From positions 1 to 25,692 of the forward strand of contig JBLIMR010000041.1 of the NCBI GenBank assembly GCA_047638815.1: a stretch of 25,692 nucleotides of DNA, read 5' to 3'. The stretch is from JAJRRH01 sp047638815. Its GTDB lineage: Bacteria; Bacteroidota; Bacteroidia; Flavobacteriales_D; JABDKJ01. The notes below the pieces were generated by a model. That model saw only the letters and a program-made list of their open reading frames with translations. It was not told the origin of the DNA and searched no databases. Made by a program: the position numbers and the translations under genes. Shown piece after piece: positions 15,955-22,930 of the stretch (the stretch's first letter is position 1; the number at the start of each line of letters is the position of its first letter).

Positions 15955-17412
15955 TTATCTTACAATTGAGAACCTTTGAGTAGCAGTGTTTACACCATTT
16001 GATATTCTAAGAATATACATGCCGGCCCTTAAAGATTCAGTATTTAGCGAATGAGTCACCTCTCCACTATTTAAAGTGCTAACGGTACTTTTCACCCCAT
16101 TACCCAAGACATCAAATATTTCGAATGTTATCTGTCCGGCTTCTTTTAATTGGAAGTTCAAAAACAGATCATTTTGCGCTGGATTAGGGTAGATAACTAG
16201 TTCGCTATCATTACCAGAAATATCGTCTATGCCATCAATTATGCTTCCCTCACAAGTACAATCACCAATTATAACATCATCCTCAGTATTAGCATCACCG
16301 TCATCACAAGAGTCACCAACTAGTATACAAGATCCATCTTCCGTATTTGCATCTGCATTGAAATTACAAGCCGCTCCGTCTGTACAACCTGAAACTATAG
16401 GTGAACCTTCACAGATACAATCAGCAGTTATGACGTCATTAATGGTATTTGCGTCATTATCATCACAAGCGTCACCAGTAATAAGGCAAGATCCATCATC
16501 CACATTAGCAGAAGCATTGAAATTACAAGCATTAGCATTCATGCAACCTGAAACTATAACTGCACCTTCACAAATACAAGCTACTGTTATCACATCATTA
16601 ATAGTGTTCGCATCACTGTCATCACAAGATTCGCCAATAATTAGGCAAGATCCATCGTCTGTGTTTGCATCTGAGTCGAAATTACATGCAGCCGCATCCA
16701 TGCAACCAAACACCATCATAGCAGGGGGGAAGTTTAGGATTGGAACATCACAAGCAGTCAATGAAATGACATTCGTAGTTCCGACCTCTTTTATTTGAAT
16801 ATTAATGGAAAAAGTAAATACACCATCAGTGGTGAATTGTCCAATCATTAATCTATTGTTAGGAGCAATGTCAGCATTAGAAGTTATTGTGCCATAACTA
16901 CCTCCCATAGTTTCAGAAAATGCATTTTGAGTAACTGCGGTGCCAAAATTATTATCCGTACTTGTAGTGATATCACCACCAACAAAAGTAATCATCGGAA
17001 CATTGTTGCCTGCAATTACCATTCTTCCGTCTACTGTGCCATCTGTATCATCAGCATATAGTACTGCCCATTCATCTGAGCCAGTAGCACCTCCATGAGA
17101 TAAATAACTGTCAAATCCAATCTCAGGGAAGCTAGGGATGATTGCGCCTATTATGTTATTGCTAGATGCACCTCCTAGTAAAGTGTTATACCATGTTGTG
17201 GTGGTGCCAAAAAGAAGAGAACAATTTTCATCACCTTTAATTAGTTGGAGTTCGTATCCAGCCTCAAGGTCTAGAAATACTCTATAAGTAGTTGCTCCAG
17301 CCATAACTGAACTAGCATCAATTTCCTCAATAATTACGTTATCAAGGCCAACTTGAGAATAGCTTAAAGTTGCAATGAGTGCTATAAATAGACTTAGTAT
17401 AAATTTTTTCAT
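15955..17412 (-). CDS. T9SS-secreted protein with three 53-aa Cys/Asp-rich repeats
   Basis: A 485-aa exported protein. Signal peptide is about residues 1-19 (MKKFILSLFIALIATLSYS). The N-terminal domain (about 20-235) is beta-rich and unrecognised, with many Gly, Thr and Asn. Residues about 236-394 are three tandem repeats of exactly 53 aa, each with a GCxDxAACNF-type start, DANTDDGSC, then CDDxDANTxxDVI and CxCEG; this Asp/Cys pattern suggests calcium- or disulfide-stabilised modules common in Bacteroidota surface proteins. Residues about 405-485 are a type A T9SS sorting domain: LVIYPNPAQNDLFLNF, then FEIFDVLGNGV, LRAGMYILRISNG and a basic end. It should cross the outer membrane by T9SS and be released or anchored on the surface. 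It is monocistronic with a strong terminator. Function unknown. Confidence 0.9.
   Translation of the reverse strand: MKKFILSLFIALIATLSYSQVGLDNVIIEEIDASSVMAGATTYRVFLDLEAGYELQLIKGDENCSLLFGTTTTWYNTLLGGASSNNIIGAIIPSFPEIGFDSYLSHGGATGSDEWAVLYADDTDGTVDGRMVIAGNNVPMITFVGGDITTSTDNNFGTAVTQNAFSETMGGSYGTITSNADIAPNNRLMIGQFTTDGVFTFSINIQIKEVGTTNVISLTACDVPILNFPPAMMVFGCMDAAACNFDSDANTDDGSCLIIGESCDDSDANTINDVITVACICEGAVIVSGCMNANACNFNASANVDDGSCLITGDACDDNDANTINDVITADCICEGSPIVSGCTDGAACNFNADANTEDGSCILVGDSCDDGDANTEDDVIIGDCTCEGSIIDGIDDISGNDSELVIYPNPAQNDLFLNFQLKEAGQITFEIFDVLGNGVKSTVSTLNSGEVTHSLNTESLRAGMYILRISNGVNTATQRFSIVR
16225..16710 (-). repeat. Three tandem 159-bp repeats inside the T9SS protein gene
   Basis: The equivalent Cys codons lie at 16704-16702, 16545-16543 and 16386-16384, exactly 159 bp apart, so the unit is 53 codons. 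The units share most of the pattern GCxxxxACNF..DANTxDGSC..CDDxDANT..CxCEG but differ at many codons, so the expansion is not very recent or has been diversified. Confidence 0.85.
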
Positions 17413-17484
17413 ATGTTTAAAGTATTTAATTCGTTGTTAATTTTTATTCATTTCTATAGATTTCAAGGAAATCAAAAAATCAGA

Positions 17485-17492
17485 CAAATTTA
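17485..17492 (-). promoter_or_regulatory. Possible -7 box of the T9SS repeat-protein gene
   Basis: The minus strand reads TAAATTTG here, an exact TAnnTTTG match, about 72 bp upstream of the ATG at 17412. No TTG was found at the right distance for a -33 element, so confidence is low. Confidence 0.3.
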
Positions 17493-17617
17493 AGTTTAAT
17501 TATTAAACTAAGAGATCTTTCAGTTATTCAATTCAAATTACAGGCATTTATTTGTACACAAAAGCGGAATAGAGGGTGTCGTTTTCAATAAAATAATGTG
17601 CGTGTGCATAGCCGCAT

Positions 17618-17795
17618 TTACTTCTTAAAGCTATTGTTTGAGCGGAGAACTTTCGTCATTACAACATTTACATAGGTATTAATTTCCATTTGATAATCCA
17701 CTTGTCCTATTTCGTGATAACCTTGTTTTTTGTAAAAGGCAATGCCTTCATGGTTCTTAATCCATACCTGTAAGAATAATTCTGAAGAATTATAT
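17618..17795 (-). pseudogene. C-terminal remnant of a GNAT N-acetyltransferase
   Basis: The minus-strand frame from about 17795 reads SELFLQVWIKNHEGIAFYKK, then QGYHEIGQVDYQMEINTYVN, and ends at TAA 17620-17618. LxVWxxNxxxIAFYKKxGYxEIG is the acetyl-CoA-binding C-terminal part of GNAT acetyltransferases. There is no start codon, and the frame is closed by a stop just upstream, close to the aroE stop at 17823. The N-terminal two thirds of the gene are missing, so this is a deletion remnant. Confidence 0.75.
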
Positions 17796-17822
17796 TAGTA
17801 GAAATCAAATAAGAAATCTCGA

Positions 17823-18563
17823 TTAATTGTTCAAATCACTACACCAAATCTCCCATGCTTTTTCAGCTTGAAAGTGTAGCATATTGAGGCCATTCATAAC
17901 TTGAGATCCATGGGCTCTTCCCTCTTTAATGAAAGCCGTTTCTTTTGGATTATAAACCAAATCATACAGGAAGTTGTTTTTTGTCAAGAAAGGGTAGGGG
18001 ATGTTGGGTTTTTCATTATCATTTGGGAATGTTCCAACAGGTGTGCAGTTGATAATAAATGGAAAAATAGCTAGCGCATTTTCATTCAATTCATCGTATG
18101 ATACCTCATTTGCATCACTTGGATTTCTAGAAACAAAAAGTGATTCTAGACCCAATTCATCCAGCACATATTTTACCGCCTTAGAAGCGCCACCGGTCCC
18201 AAGAATCAAGGCTTTGCGATGATGTCTTTTTAAGAATGGTTTGAGCGATTCTTTGAAGCCGAAGGCATCGGTATTATAACCAATCCAGCCATTGTCCGTT
18301 ATTTTGACAGTGTTTACCGCGCCTATTATTTTTGCCTCTTCGCTTATATCATCAAGAAGTGGAATGATGGATTCTTTATATGGAAGCGTAACATTGAATC
18401 CAGACAGATTATGAGGTCCTAAAACTGCCTTTAATGCATTGATATCCTCAAGAGGAAACAACTTGTAATCTCCAGAAATATTTTCTTGTTGGAACTTCTC
18501 TGTAAAAAATTTCTGAGAAAAAGAGTGGGAGAGGGTCTTACCAATCAATCCGAAATGGCGCAT
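17823..18563 (-). CDS. aroE: Shikimate dehydrogenase (NADP+)
   Basis: A 246-aa cytosolic enzyme that reduces 3-dehydroshikimate to shikimate in aromatic amino acid and chorismate synthesis. The start is the ATG at 18563, giving MRHFGLIGKTLSHSFSQKFF; the frame is open further upstream but that would run into the preceding gene and add a non-homologous leader. Shikimate-binding Ser12 and Ser14 lie in LSHSFS, catalytic Lys63 in NVTLPYKE, and Asp99 in NTDAFGF. The NADP-binding loop is GTGGAS (122-127), followed by NCTPVGTFPN and the C-terminal NGLNMLHFQAEKAWEIW. It is the last gene of a four-gene operon and starts 1 nt after the stop of the DUF368 gene, so translation is probably coupled. Confidence 0.95.
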   Translation of the reverse strand: MRHFGLIGKTLSHSFSQKFFTEKFQQENISGDYKLFPLEDINALKAVLGPHNLSGFNVTLPYKESIIPLLDDISEEAKIIGAVNTVKITDNGWIGYNTDAFGFKESLKPFLKRHHRKALILGTGGASKAVKYVLDELGLESLFVSRNPSDANEVSYDELNENALAIFPFIINCTPVGTFPNDNEKPNIPYPFLTKNNFLYDLVYNPKETAFIKEGRAHGSQVMNGLNMLHFQAEKAWEIWCSDLNN

Positions 18564-18564
18564 A

Positions 18565-19524
18565 TTATTTTGAGTGTTCAACAGCTTCTTTTTCTTTGTC
18601 AAACATGCCGAGAATAAAGACCAAAGCAAAACCGATAATAGCCATAACTAGAGCCATTGTTATTTCAGTTGGTAATCCAGTATCCAAGGCATAAGAATCT
18701 GGCGAGACTGAGGCTTCAAGAAATGGTTTTATTTCACCGTGACTATCAACCCTGCGACTTATCACTTTTTTCCAAGGCCATACTTTGTTTAATGATCCTA
18801 TCATAAAACCAGTTAGGACTGCCATGGTAACAGATCGTGCTTTTTCGAAAGCATATGAAACCAACCTTGAGAAAGTGAGTAAGCCAACTATACAACCAGC
18901 ACCAAAAACAAGAATTGTTGTGATGTTTTCCTTGAAATTGTCCGTAATGCCACCCAAGGCACCTAGAATGGTTTTGTAAGATCCAAGAAGTAGTAGGATA
19001 AAGCTTCCAGATATTCCGGGTAAGATCATAGCACAAATTGCGATGCAACCTGAGATGAATATGAACCATAGTTGTTCTGGACCTTGCATGGCTGGAGCAA
19101 TCGTTATTCCATATGCAATGCCTGCACCGATAATTACAGCGATTATTTCTTGTGCACGCCATTGTGTGATTTTCCTTCCAATATATATTGCTGAAGCAAC
19201 TATGAGGCCAAAGAAAAATGCCCAGGTGGCAATAGGGTATACTTCAAGCACATGGGTGATGACTTTTGCCAGACTCATTAGACTTATAAAGATTCCAAGA
19301 AATAGCGACAATAGAAAGGAGCCATTTATCTTCTCCCAAAAAGCTTTTAGGCCATCGTTTTTAAGGACTTTAAATACCTCGAGATTTAGGCCGGTTAAAC
19401 TATTGATTAATTCCTCGTAAATCCCTGTAATGAAAGCAACAGTACCACCTGAAACACCTGGAACAACATCAGCCGCGCCCATTAATAGTCCTCTTGCAGT
19501 AACTCCTAAATAATGCTTCAGCAT
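18565..19524 (-). CDS. DUF368 membrane protein, undecaprenyl-phosphate translocase-like (PopT family)
   Basis: A 319-aa inner-membrane protein with about eight hydrophobic segments. The two DUF368 hallmarks are present: MGAADVVPGVSGGTVAFITG near residues 16-35 and MILPGISGSFILLLLGSY near 165-182. They form an inverted pair of VPG(V/I)SGG-like elements. DUF368 proteins in other bacteria have been reported as translocases that recycle undecaprenyl phosphate across the membrane (PopT), so a role in carrier-lipid recycling for cell wall and surface polysaccharides is likely here; that is transfer by family. A charged loop (about 250-285) precedes the last helix. It follows comA by 17 bp and is followed by aroE at 1 nt. 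The ATG at 19524 is the first start. Confidence 0.88.
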   Translation of the reverse strand: MLKHYLGVTARGLLMGAADVVPGVSGGTVAFITGIYEELINSLTGLNLEVFKVLKNDGLKAFWEKINGSFLLSLFLGIFISLMSLAKVITHVLEVYPIATWAFFFGLIVASAIYIGRKITQWRAQEIIAVIIGAGIAYGITIAPAMQGPEQLWFIFISGCIAICAMILPGISGSFILLLLGSYKTILGALGGITDNFKENITTILVFGAGCIVGLLTFSRLVSYAFEKARSVTMAVLTGFMIGSLNKVWPWKKVISRRVDSHGEIKPFLEASVSPDSYALDTGLPTEITMALVMAIIGFALVFILGMFDKEKEAVEHSK

Positions 19525-19541
19525 GTACTTGAGTTTAAAGA

Positions 19542-20342
19542 TTATTCTTGCTCCGTATTTTTATGAGCATACTTTTTGAAATCTTCAGGAAGATAGTTGA
19601 AAAAAGTATCACCCCTTAATCCTAAACGCAGGCACTCTAAAGGAATGATATCATTAGGAGCAATATTACCTAGATTGACATTTGCACCAACCAGATTTAT
19701 GAACCATACCTGTTGCTCTTTTTTTGGAGCTTCCCAAAGAATATCATCTTTAGGTACTTTGTTCAGAATTTTGTTAACCAACATAACATGAGCTGTACCA
19801 TTCGGTCTATAAATTCCAACAGTTCCACTTTCTCTTGCTTCAGCGATTACTTTCCAAGATCCAGCAGCCAACTCATTATTCATCATCGAAATCCATTTAC
19901 CTGGAGAAATAAAAATTCCTTCTTCCTTGGATCCAACTTCTGATAATACTCTATAAGATTTTGCGAAATCGGTTATAAGTTCACATTTTCGTTCTTCAGG
20001 TAGTGTGATAGATCCATCAGAAACTTCTACAGTATCTACGCCAAACTTATCACATAATCTTTTATAGCCATCCACATCTCTACGGATAACAAATGCTTCG
20101 AAAAGTGTTCCTCCAAAATAAACTTTCGCACCAGAATCTTGATAAAGTTTTATTTTTTCTTGAAGGTTAGGTGTAACGAATGCTGTTCCAAAACCCAGTT
20201 TTAGAAGATCTATCTTTTCTTTGTTAACGTCAAGCATGTTTTCCGCTTGACGTATACTGAGGCCTTTGTCCATGACCATATTTAACCCGTTCTCTCTTGG
20301 TCTCTCTGGCCTCTGTGGAATATGTTCTAGTTCAAAATTCAA
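19542..20342 (-). CDS. comA: Phosphosulfolactate synthase (ComA-like)
   Basis: A 266-aa TIM-barrel enzyme of the ComA family that adds sulfite to phosphoenolpyruvate to form phosphosulfolactate, known from coenzyme M synthesis in methanogens and sulfolactate formation in some bacteria. Family blocks are RPERPRENGLNMVMDKGLS, IDLLKLGFGTAFV, AKVYFGGTLFEAF, VDTVEVSDGSITLP, SEVGSKEEG and FINLVGANVNLGNIAPNDIIPLE (each partly shown). Bacteroidota may use the product for sulfolactate or cysteate, the precursor of sulfonolipids, but this is inference. The start is TTG at 20342, because an in-frame TAG lies two codons upstream and homology begins at once. The TTG overlaps the upstream TGA stop as TTGA, suggesting coupled translation. 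Confidence 0.9.
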   Translation of the reverse strand: MNFELEHIPQRPERPRENGLNMVMDKGLSIRQAENMLDVNKEKIDLLKLGFGTAFVTPNLQEKIKLYQDSGAKVYFGGTLFEAFVIRRDVDGYKRLCDKFGVDTVEVSDGSITLPEERKCELITDFAKSYRVLSEVGSKEEGIFISPGKWISMMNNELAAGSWKVIAEARESGTVGIYRPNGTAHVMLVNKILNKVPKDDILWEAPKKEQQVWFINLVGANVNLGNIAPNDIIPLECLRLGLRGDTFFNYLPEDFKKYAHKNTEQE

Positions 20343-21826
20343 TGGCTATACTCGTTTATAAGTTGTATTACTTCTCTTTTCTCGCTCGCTTGAGGGTGGT
20401 AAGATAGAAATTTTCTCCCGATGCTTTTATTGCTATTCAAAAGTGTCTCTAATAAAATAGAAGCCTTTTTCATTTTACCCTGACGCGTCAACAATGCTAA
20501 AAATCTTACACTAAGCTCGTCTTGTTCGCCTAGGTTTTTAAAACCTTGGGAAATTACGTCCATGGCTTTTTCATCTTGGTTGGTTACAAAAAGACAATCG
20601 AAGTAACCGAGATATGTAGAGATATCGTTCTTCGAGTTTTTTAATGCCTTTTCAAAAACAGTAATAGCTTTATCGTATTGTTTAGCCTTTTTCAGCATCT
20701 CTGCATAAAAATGTCTGTAGTCAGAACTACTTGGTGAAATCTTCAGTGCTTTTTCTATGCACTCAACAGCTTTATCTGTATTCCCAAGTAAATCTTCAGC
20801 GATAGCACAACCGATATGTGCATCTGCGAATGATGGATCCATTTCTAATGCTTTATAGTAATATTTTAATGCTTGCTCAAACTCCATCAGCTGCTCGTGA
20901 CACTCACCCATATTGCAATAGGTTATTGCCATAGGTTCTTCTACATTCACCACCATCTGATACGCCTCTAACGCTTTCGAATATTCCTCCATTTGATACA
21001 ACATATTTCCTTTGTTGAAAAGAGATGGAGTATGCTTCTCGTTAATAGCTAATGCATAGTCATAGGCTTCAAGAGCTTCAGTATGTTTTTCATTGTTCCC
21101 GTAACAAACCCCAAGATTAAACCATGCTGCAATGGAGTATGGGTTAAGGTCAATAATTTGCTGAAATATGGCAGGGCCTTCATCTAGTCGTCCTGCTTTG
21201 TGTAGACAAAATTGCAATTCATAAATTGCAAAATCTTCCTTTGGATTAAGCAGAACAATAGTTTTGAGAAGCTTTAAGGATTCATCAAATCTATTCACGT
21301 TTGAAAACTCTAAGGCCAAGTCGATCATGATCTGAACCTTCTCTTCTTTATTGCAATATGTAATGGCTTTCATATAAGACTCGATAGCTTTATCAGTTTT
21401 TCCAGTCTTGGAATAAGTCATTGCCATCAGTTGGTGAACCTCATAGTTAAGAGGTTCAACACTCACGACCTGTTGAAGTAGAATTAGGGCCTTACGCATC
21501 TGTCCAACAACCGTTAGAACGTATGCCTTCTTTATCTTTAAGCAATTTGAGTCAGGATGTTGAGATGTAGCTTTCGCCACAGCAGTTTGAGCCTCCTTTG
21601 TATCGAAAGTAAAAATGTAGTAGTCGATTATTATTTCGAATTCTTCTACATCAAAAAATGAGTTTTTCTTTTCCTTTTTTAATGCGACATATTTGTCGAT
21701 TAACGGTTTATCTTGGATAAAATCCTGAGGAAATGGCAAGTCATCAAAAATGAAGTCTTCCAAGTTTTTTAGTTTTAGTGTTTGATACAAAACTATGTTA
21801 ATGAAGGCTCCCTTAGATTGTTCCAA
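20339..21826 (-). CDS. Tetratricopeptide-repeat protein, first gene of the comA operon
   Basis: About 495 aa, no signal peptide. After a non-repeat N-terminus (DFIFDDLPFPQDFIQDKPL near residues 24-43) the rest is about eleven TPR-type units of 34 aa, with typical spacings such as AWFNLGVCYGNNEKHTEALE, SLFNKGNMLYQMEEYSKALE and TYCNMGECHEQLMEFEQALK. TPR arrays bind proteins, so it is probably a scaffold. No ATG exists in the first 100 codons; TTG at 21826 is used here, and later TTG codons (for example 21790) are alternatives, so the first 20 residues are uncertain. It overlaps comA by 4 nt. Confidence 0.85.
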   Translation of the reverse strand: MEQSKGAFINIVLYQTLKLKNLEDFIFDDLPFPQDFIQDKPLIDKYVALKKEKKNSFFDVEEFEIIIDYYIFTFDTKEAQTAVAKATSQHPDSNCLKIKKAYVLTVVGQMRKALILLQQVVSVEPLNYEVHQLMAMTYSKTGKTDKAIESYMKAITYCNKEEKVQIMIDLALEFSNVNRFDESLKLLKTIVLLNPKEDFAIYELQFCLHKAGRLDEGPAIFQQIIDLNPYSIAAWFNLGVCYGNNEKHTEALEAYDYALAINEKHTPSLFNKGNMLYQMEEYSKALEAYQMVVNVEEPMAITYCNMGECHEQLMEFEQALKYYYKALEMDPSFADAHIGCAIAEDLLGNTDKAVECIEKALKISPSSSDYRHFYAEMLKKAKQYDKAITVFEKALKNSKNDISTYLGYFDCLFVTNQDEKAMDVISQGFKNLGEQDELSVRFLALLTRQGKMKKASILLETLLNSNKSIGRKFLSYHPQASEKREVIQLINEYSH

Positions 21827-21937
21827 TCTCTATTTTTTAACAGGTCTTTGCCAACAAATCCGCATTGTTAATAACTGAAATGGAGTGCTGATTTAAATGG
21901 CAATATTTCAATAGTTTAGCCCTCAGAACTTGGGTCA

Positions 21938-21962
21938 AAATTGAGAATTTATTTCTCAATTT
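21938..21962 (-). terminator. Hairpin after the Fur/Zur-type regulator gene
   Basis: A 10-bp perfect inverted repeat, AAATTGAGAA (21938-21947) and TTCTCAATTT (21953-21962), with a 5-nt loop, lies 11 bp after the stop of the minus-strand regulator gene. It is AT-rich and lacks a good T run, so it is a weak terminator or an RNA 3'-end stabiliser. Confidence 0.5.
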
Positions 21963-21973
21963 GTTGATATGTC

Positions 21974-22390
21974 CTATTTTGTTGAATTGCAGCTCTTGCA
22001 AATTCCTTCAACAAGAATAGAAACTTGCTTCATGAAATAACCTTCTGGTAGAATGAGGCTCGGTTTGGTTTGATCAAGACAATATGTTTTCTCACAATTG
22101 TTACATGTAAAGTGCAGATGATCATGATCGTGTTTGCCATCATGGCAATGATCGGAACAATAGGCATACTTGACTTCGTTATCAGCACCCTTGATTTTAT
22201 GAATGAGTCCTTTGTCCTCGAAGGTATTTAGTGTTCGATAAATTGTCACACGATCAAGACCTTCAAGATGATCTTCTAAGAATGATTGTGAAATGGCAAA
22301 ATCGTTTTCAATAAATAGACTGAGGATATCCTTTCTTGAGGGAGTTTTCTTCAAACCTTGTGTTTCAAGTATCGTTTTGATTTCATCCAT
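21974..22390 (-). CDS. Fur-family metalloregulator, Zur-like
   Basis: About 138 aa. The N-terminal winged helix runs from MDEIKTILETQGLKKTPSRK through SQSFLEDHLEGLDRVTIYRTLNTFEDKGLIHKI (recognition helix around DRVTIYRTL). The C-terminal dimerisation domain has a metal-rich SDHCHDGKHDHDHLHFTC segment and two Cys pairs, CNNC and CKSC, which form the structural zinc site. The His/Asp/Cys-rich loop and the divergent MerC-domain gene favour a Zur-like (zinc) role over iron, but this is not proved. The start at 22390 is preferred over 22405, because a TATTTTTG promoter box ends 4 nt upstream of 22390 and would exclude the longer start. Confidence 0.88.
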   Translation of the reverse strand: MDEIKTILETQGLKKTPSRKDILSLFIENDFAISQSFLEDHLEGLDRVTIYRTLNTFEDKGLIHKIKGADNEVKYAYCSDHCHDGKHDHDHLHFTCNNCEKTYCLDQTKPSLILPEGYFMKQVSILVEGICKSCNSTK

Positions 22391-22394
22391 GTTG

Positions 22395-22402
22395 CAAAAA
22401 TA
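22395..22402 (-). promoter_or_regulatory. -7 box of the Fur/Zur-type gene
   Basis: The minus strand reads TATTTTTG followed by C, an exact TAnnTTTG match, 4 nt before the ATG at 22390. This suggests a leaderless or very short-leader mRNA. No clear -33 TTG was found at the expected distance. Confidence 0.5.
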
Positions 22403-22486
22403 CAAATAACATATACATGGTTATTAGGTTGATATTCTAAAGGATAACCATTGCATTATTGATCAAAACTAATGTCCAATATTGTT

Positions 22487-22507
22487 AAATGCAATACTCT
22501 TGCATTT
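22487..22507. promoter_or_regulatory. Candidate Fur/Zur operator: AAATGCAA-N5-TTGCATTT
   Basis: A perfect 8-5-8 palindrome (arms 22487-22494 and 22500-22507) lies between the regulator gene and the divergent MerC gene. It overlaps the -33 element of the MerC-gene promoter. A further half-site TTGCATT is at 22451-22457. Its position, symmetry and neighbour suggest it is bound by the adjacent Fur-family protein. Confidence 0.6.
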
Positions 22508-22529
22508 GTAGATAAATGATGTATCTTTG
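22500..22529 (+). promoter_or_regulatory. Promoter of the MerC-domain gene
   Basis: TTG at 22500-22502 is followed after 19 bp by TATCTTTG at 22522-22529, matching the Bacteroidota -33/-7 pattern well. The -7 box ends 4 nt before a GTG at 22534. The -33 element lies inside the palindrome at 22487-22507, so binding there would block transcription. Confidence 0.65.
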
Positions 22530-22533
22530 CGCT

Positions 22534-22926
22534 GTGAAAAACAATAAAATATTTGGTATCGACCTTGATGTAATGGGGACTGGGGCAAGTTTGCTTTGTG
22601 CGATTCACTGCGCTGTCACTCCAATAGCTGTGAGCTATGGTGTCTTGGCGGGGATGAATATATTTGAAAACGAAAAGTGGGATCTGGCCCTTATTCTCAT
22701 TTCAGCGATACTTGCAATAACGTCATTGGTGAATGGGTATACTAAAAAACACCATGATAAGACGCCTCTTTATTCCGCATTTATTGGCTTTACAATTATT
22801 GCGATCGGTCATTTAGGCATGCATTCAGGACTAGGACATATGATTACTGCTGTTGGTGGAGTCATGATTGCTTTCGCTCATGTTCATAATGCAGCCTTAC
22901 GAAGATCGGTTTCCAAATTTAGTTAA
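22534..22926 (+). CDS. MerC-domain membrane protein
   Basis: About 130 aa. Four hydrophobic segments are visible (around residues 13-36, 46-64, 73-93 and 97-115). The first carries the MerC signature GASLLCAIHCAVTPIA with two Cys, the metal-binding pair of mercury transporter MerC relatives. Chromosomal MerC-domain proteins outside mer operons may handle zinc or another metal; the divergent Fur/Zur-type regulator supports that. GTG at 22534 is preferred, because the frame's upstream ATG codons (22516, 22519) would place the promoter box inside the coding region. ATG at 22573 is a further alternative. No merA, merT or merR gene is nearby, so mercury resistance is unlikely. Confidence 0.85.
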   Translation: MKNNKIFGIDLDVMGTGASLLCAIHCAVTPIAVSYGVLAGMNIFENEKWDLALILISAILAITSLVNGYTKKHHDKTPLYSAFIGFTIIAIGHLGMHSGLGHMITAVGGVMIAFAHVHNAALRRSVSKFS

Positions 22927-22930
22927 TCTC

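Noticed and set aside
16225..16710. CRISPR-like array because of regular spacing
   Set aside because: The 159-bp units are coding repeats in one open frame, without short identical repeats and unique spacers.
16229..16798. A 189-codon plus-strand frame rich in Ser, Pro and Gln
   Set aside because: It is the antisense of the 159-bp tandem repeats, so its repetitive look is a shadow of the real gene.
18746..19162. A 138-codon minus-strand frame with many Cys, His and Trp
   Set aside because: It is an out-of-frame reading of the DUF368 gene on the same strand; the real gene has membrane segments and family motifs.
22534..22926. Mercury resistance locus because of the MerC domain
   Set aside because: No merA, merT, merP or MerR-type regulator is present; the adjacent regulator is of the Fur family.
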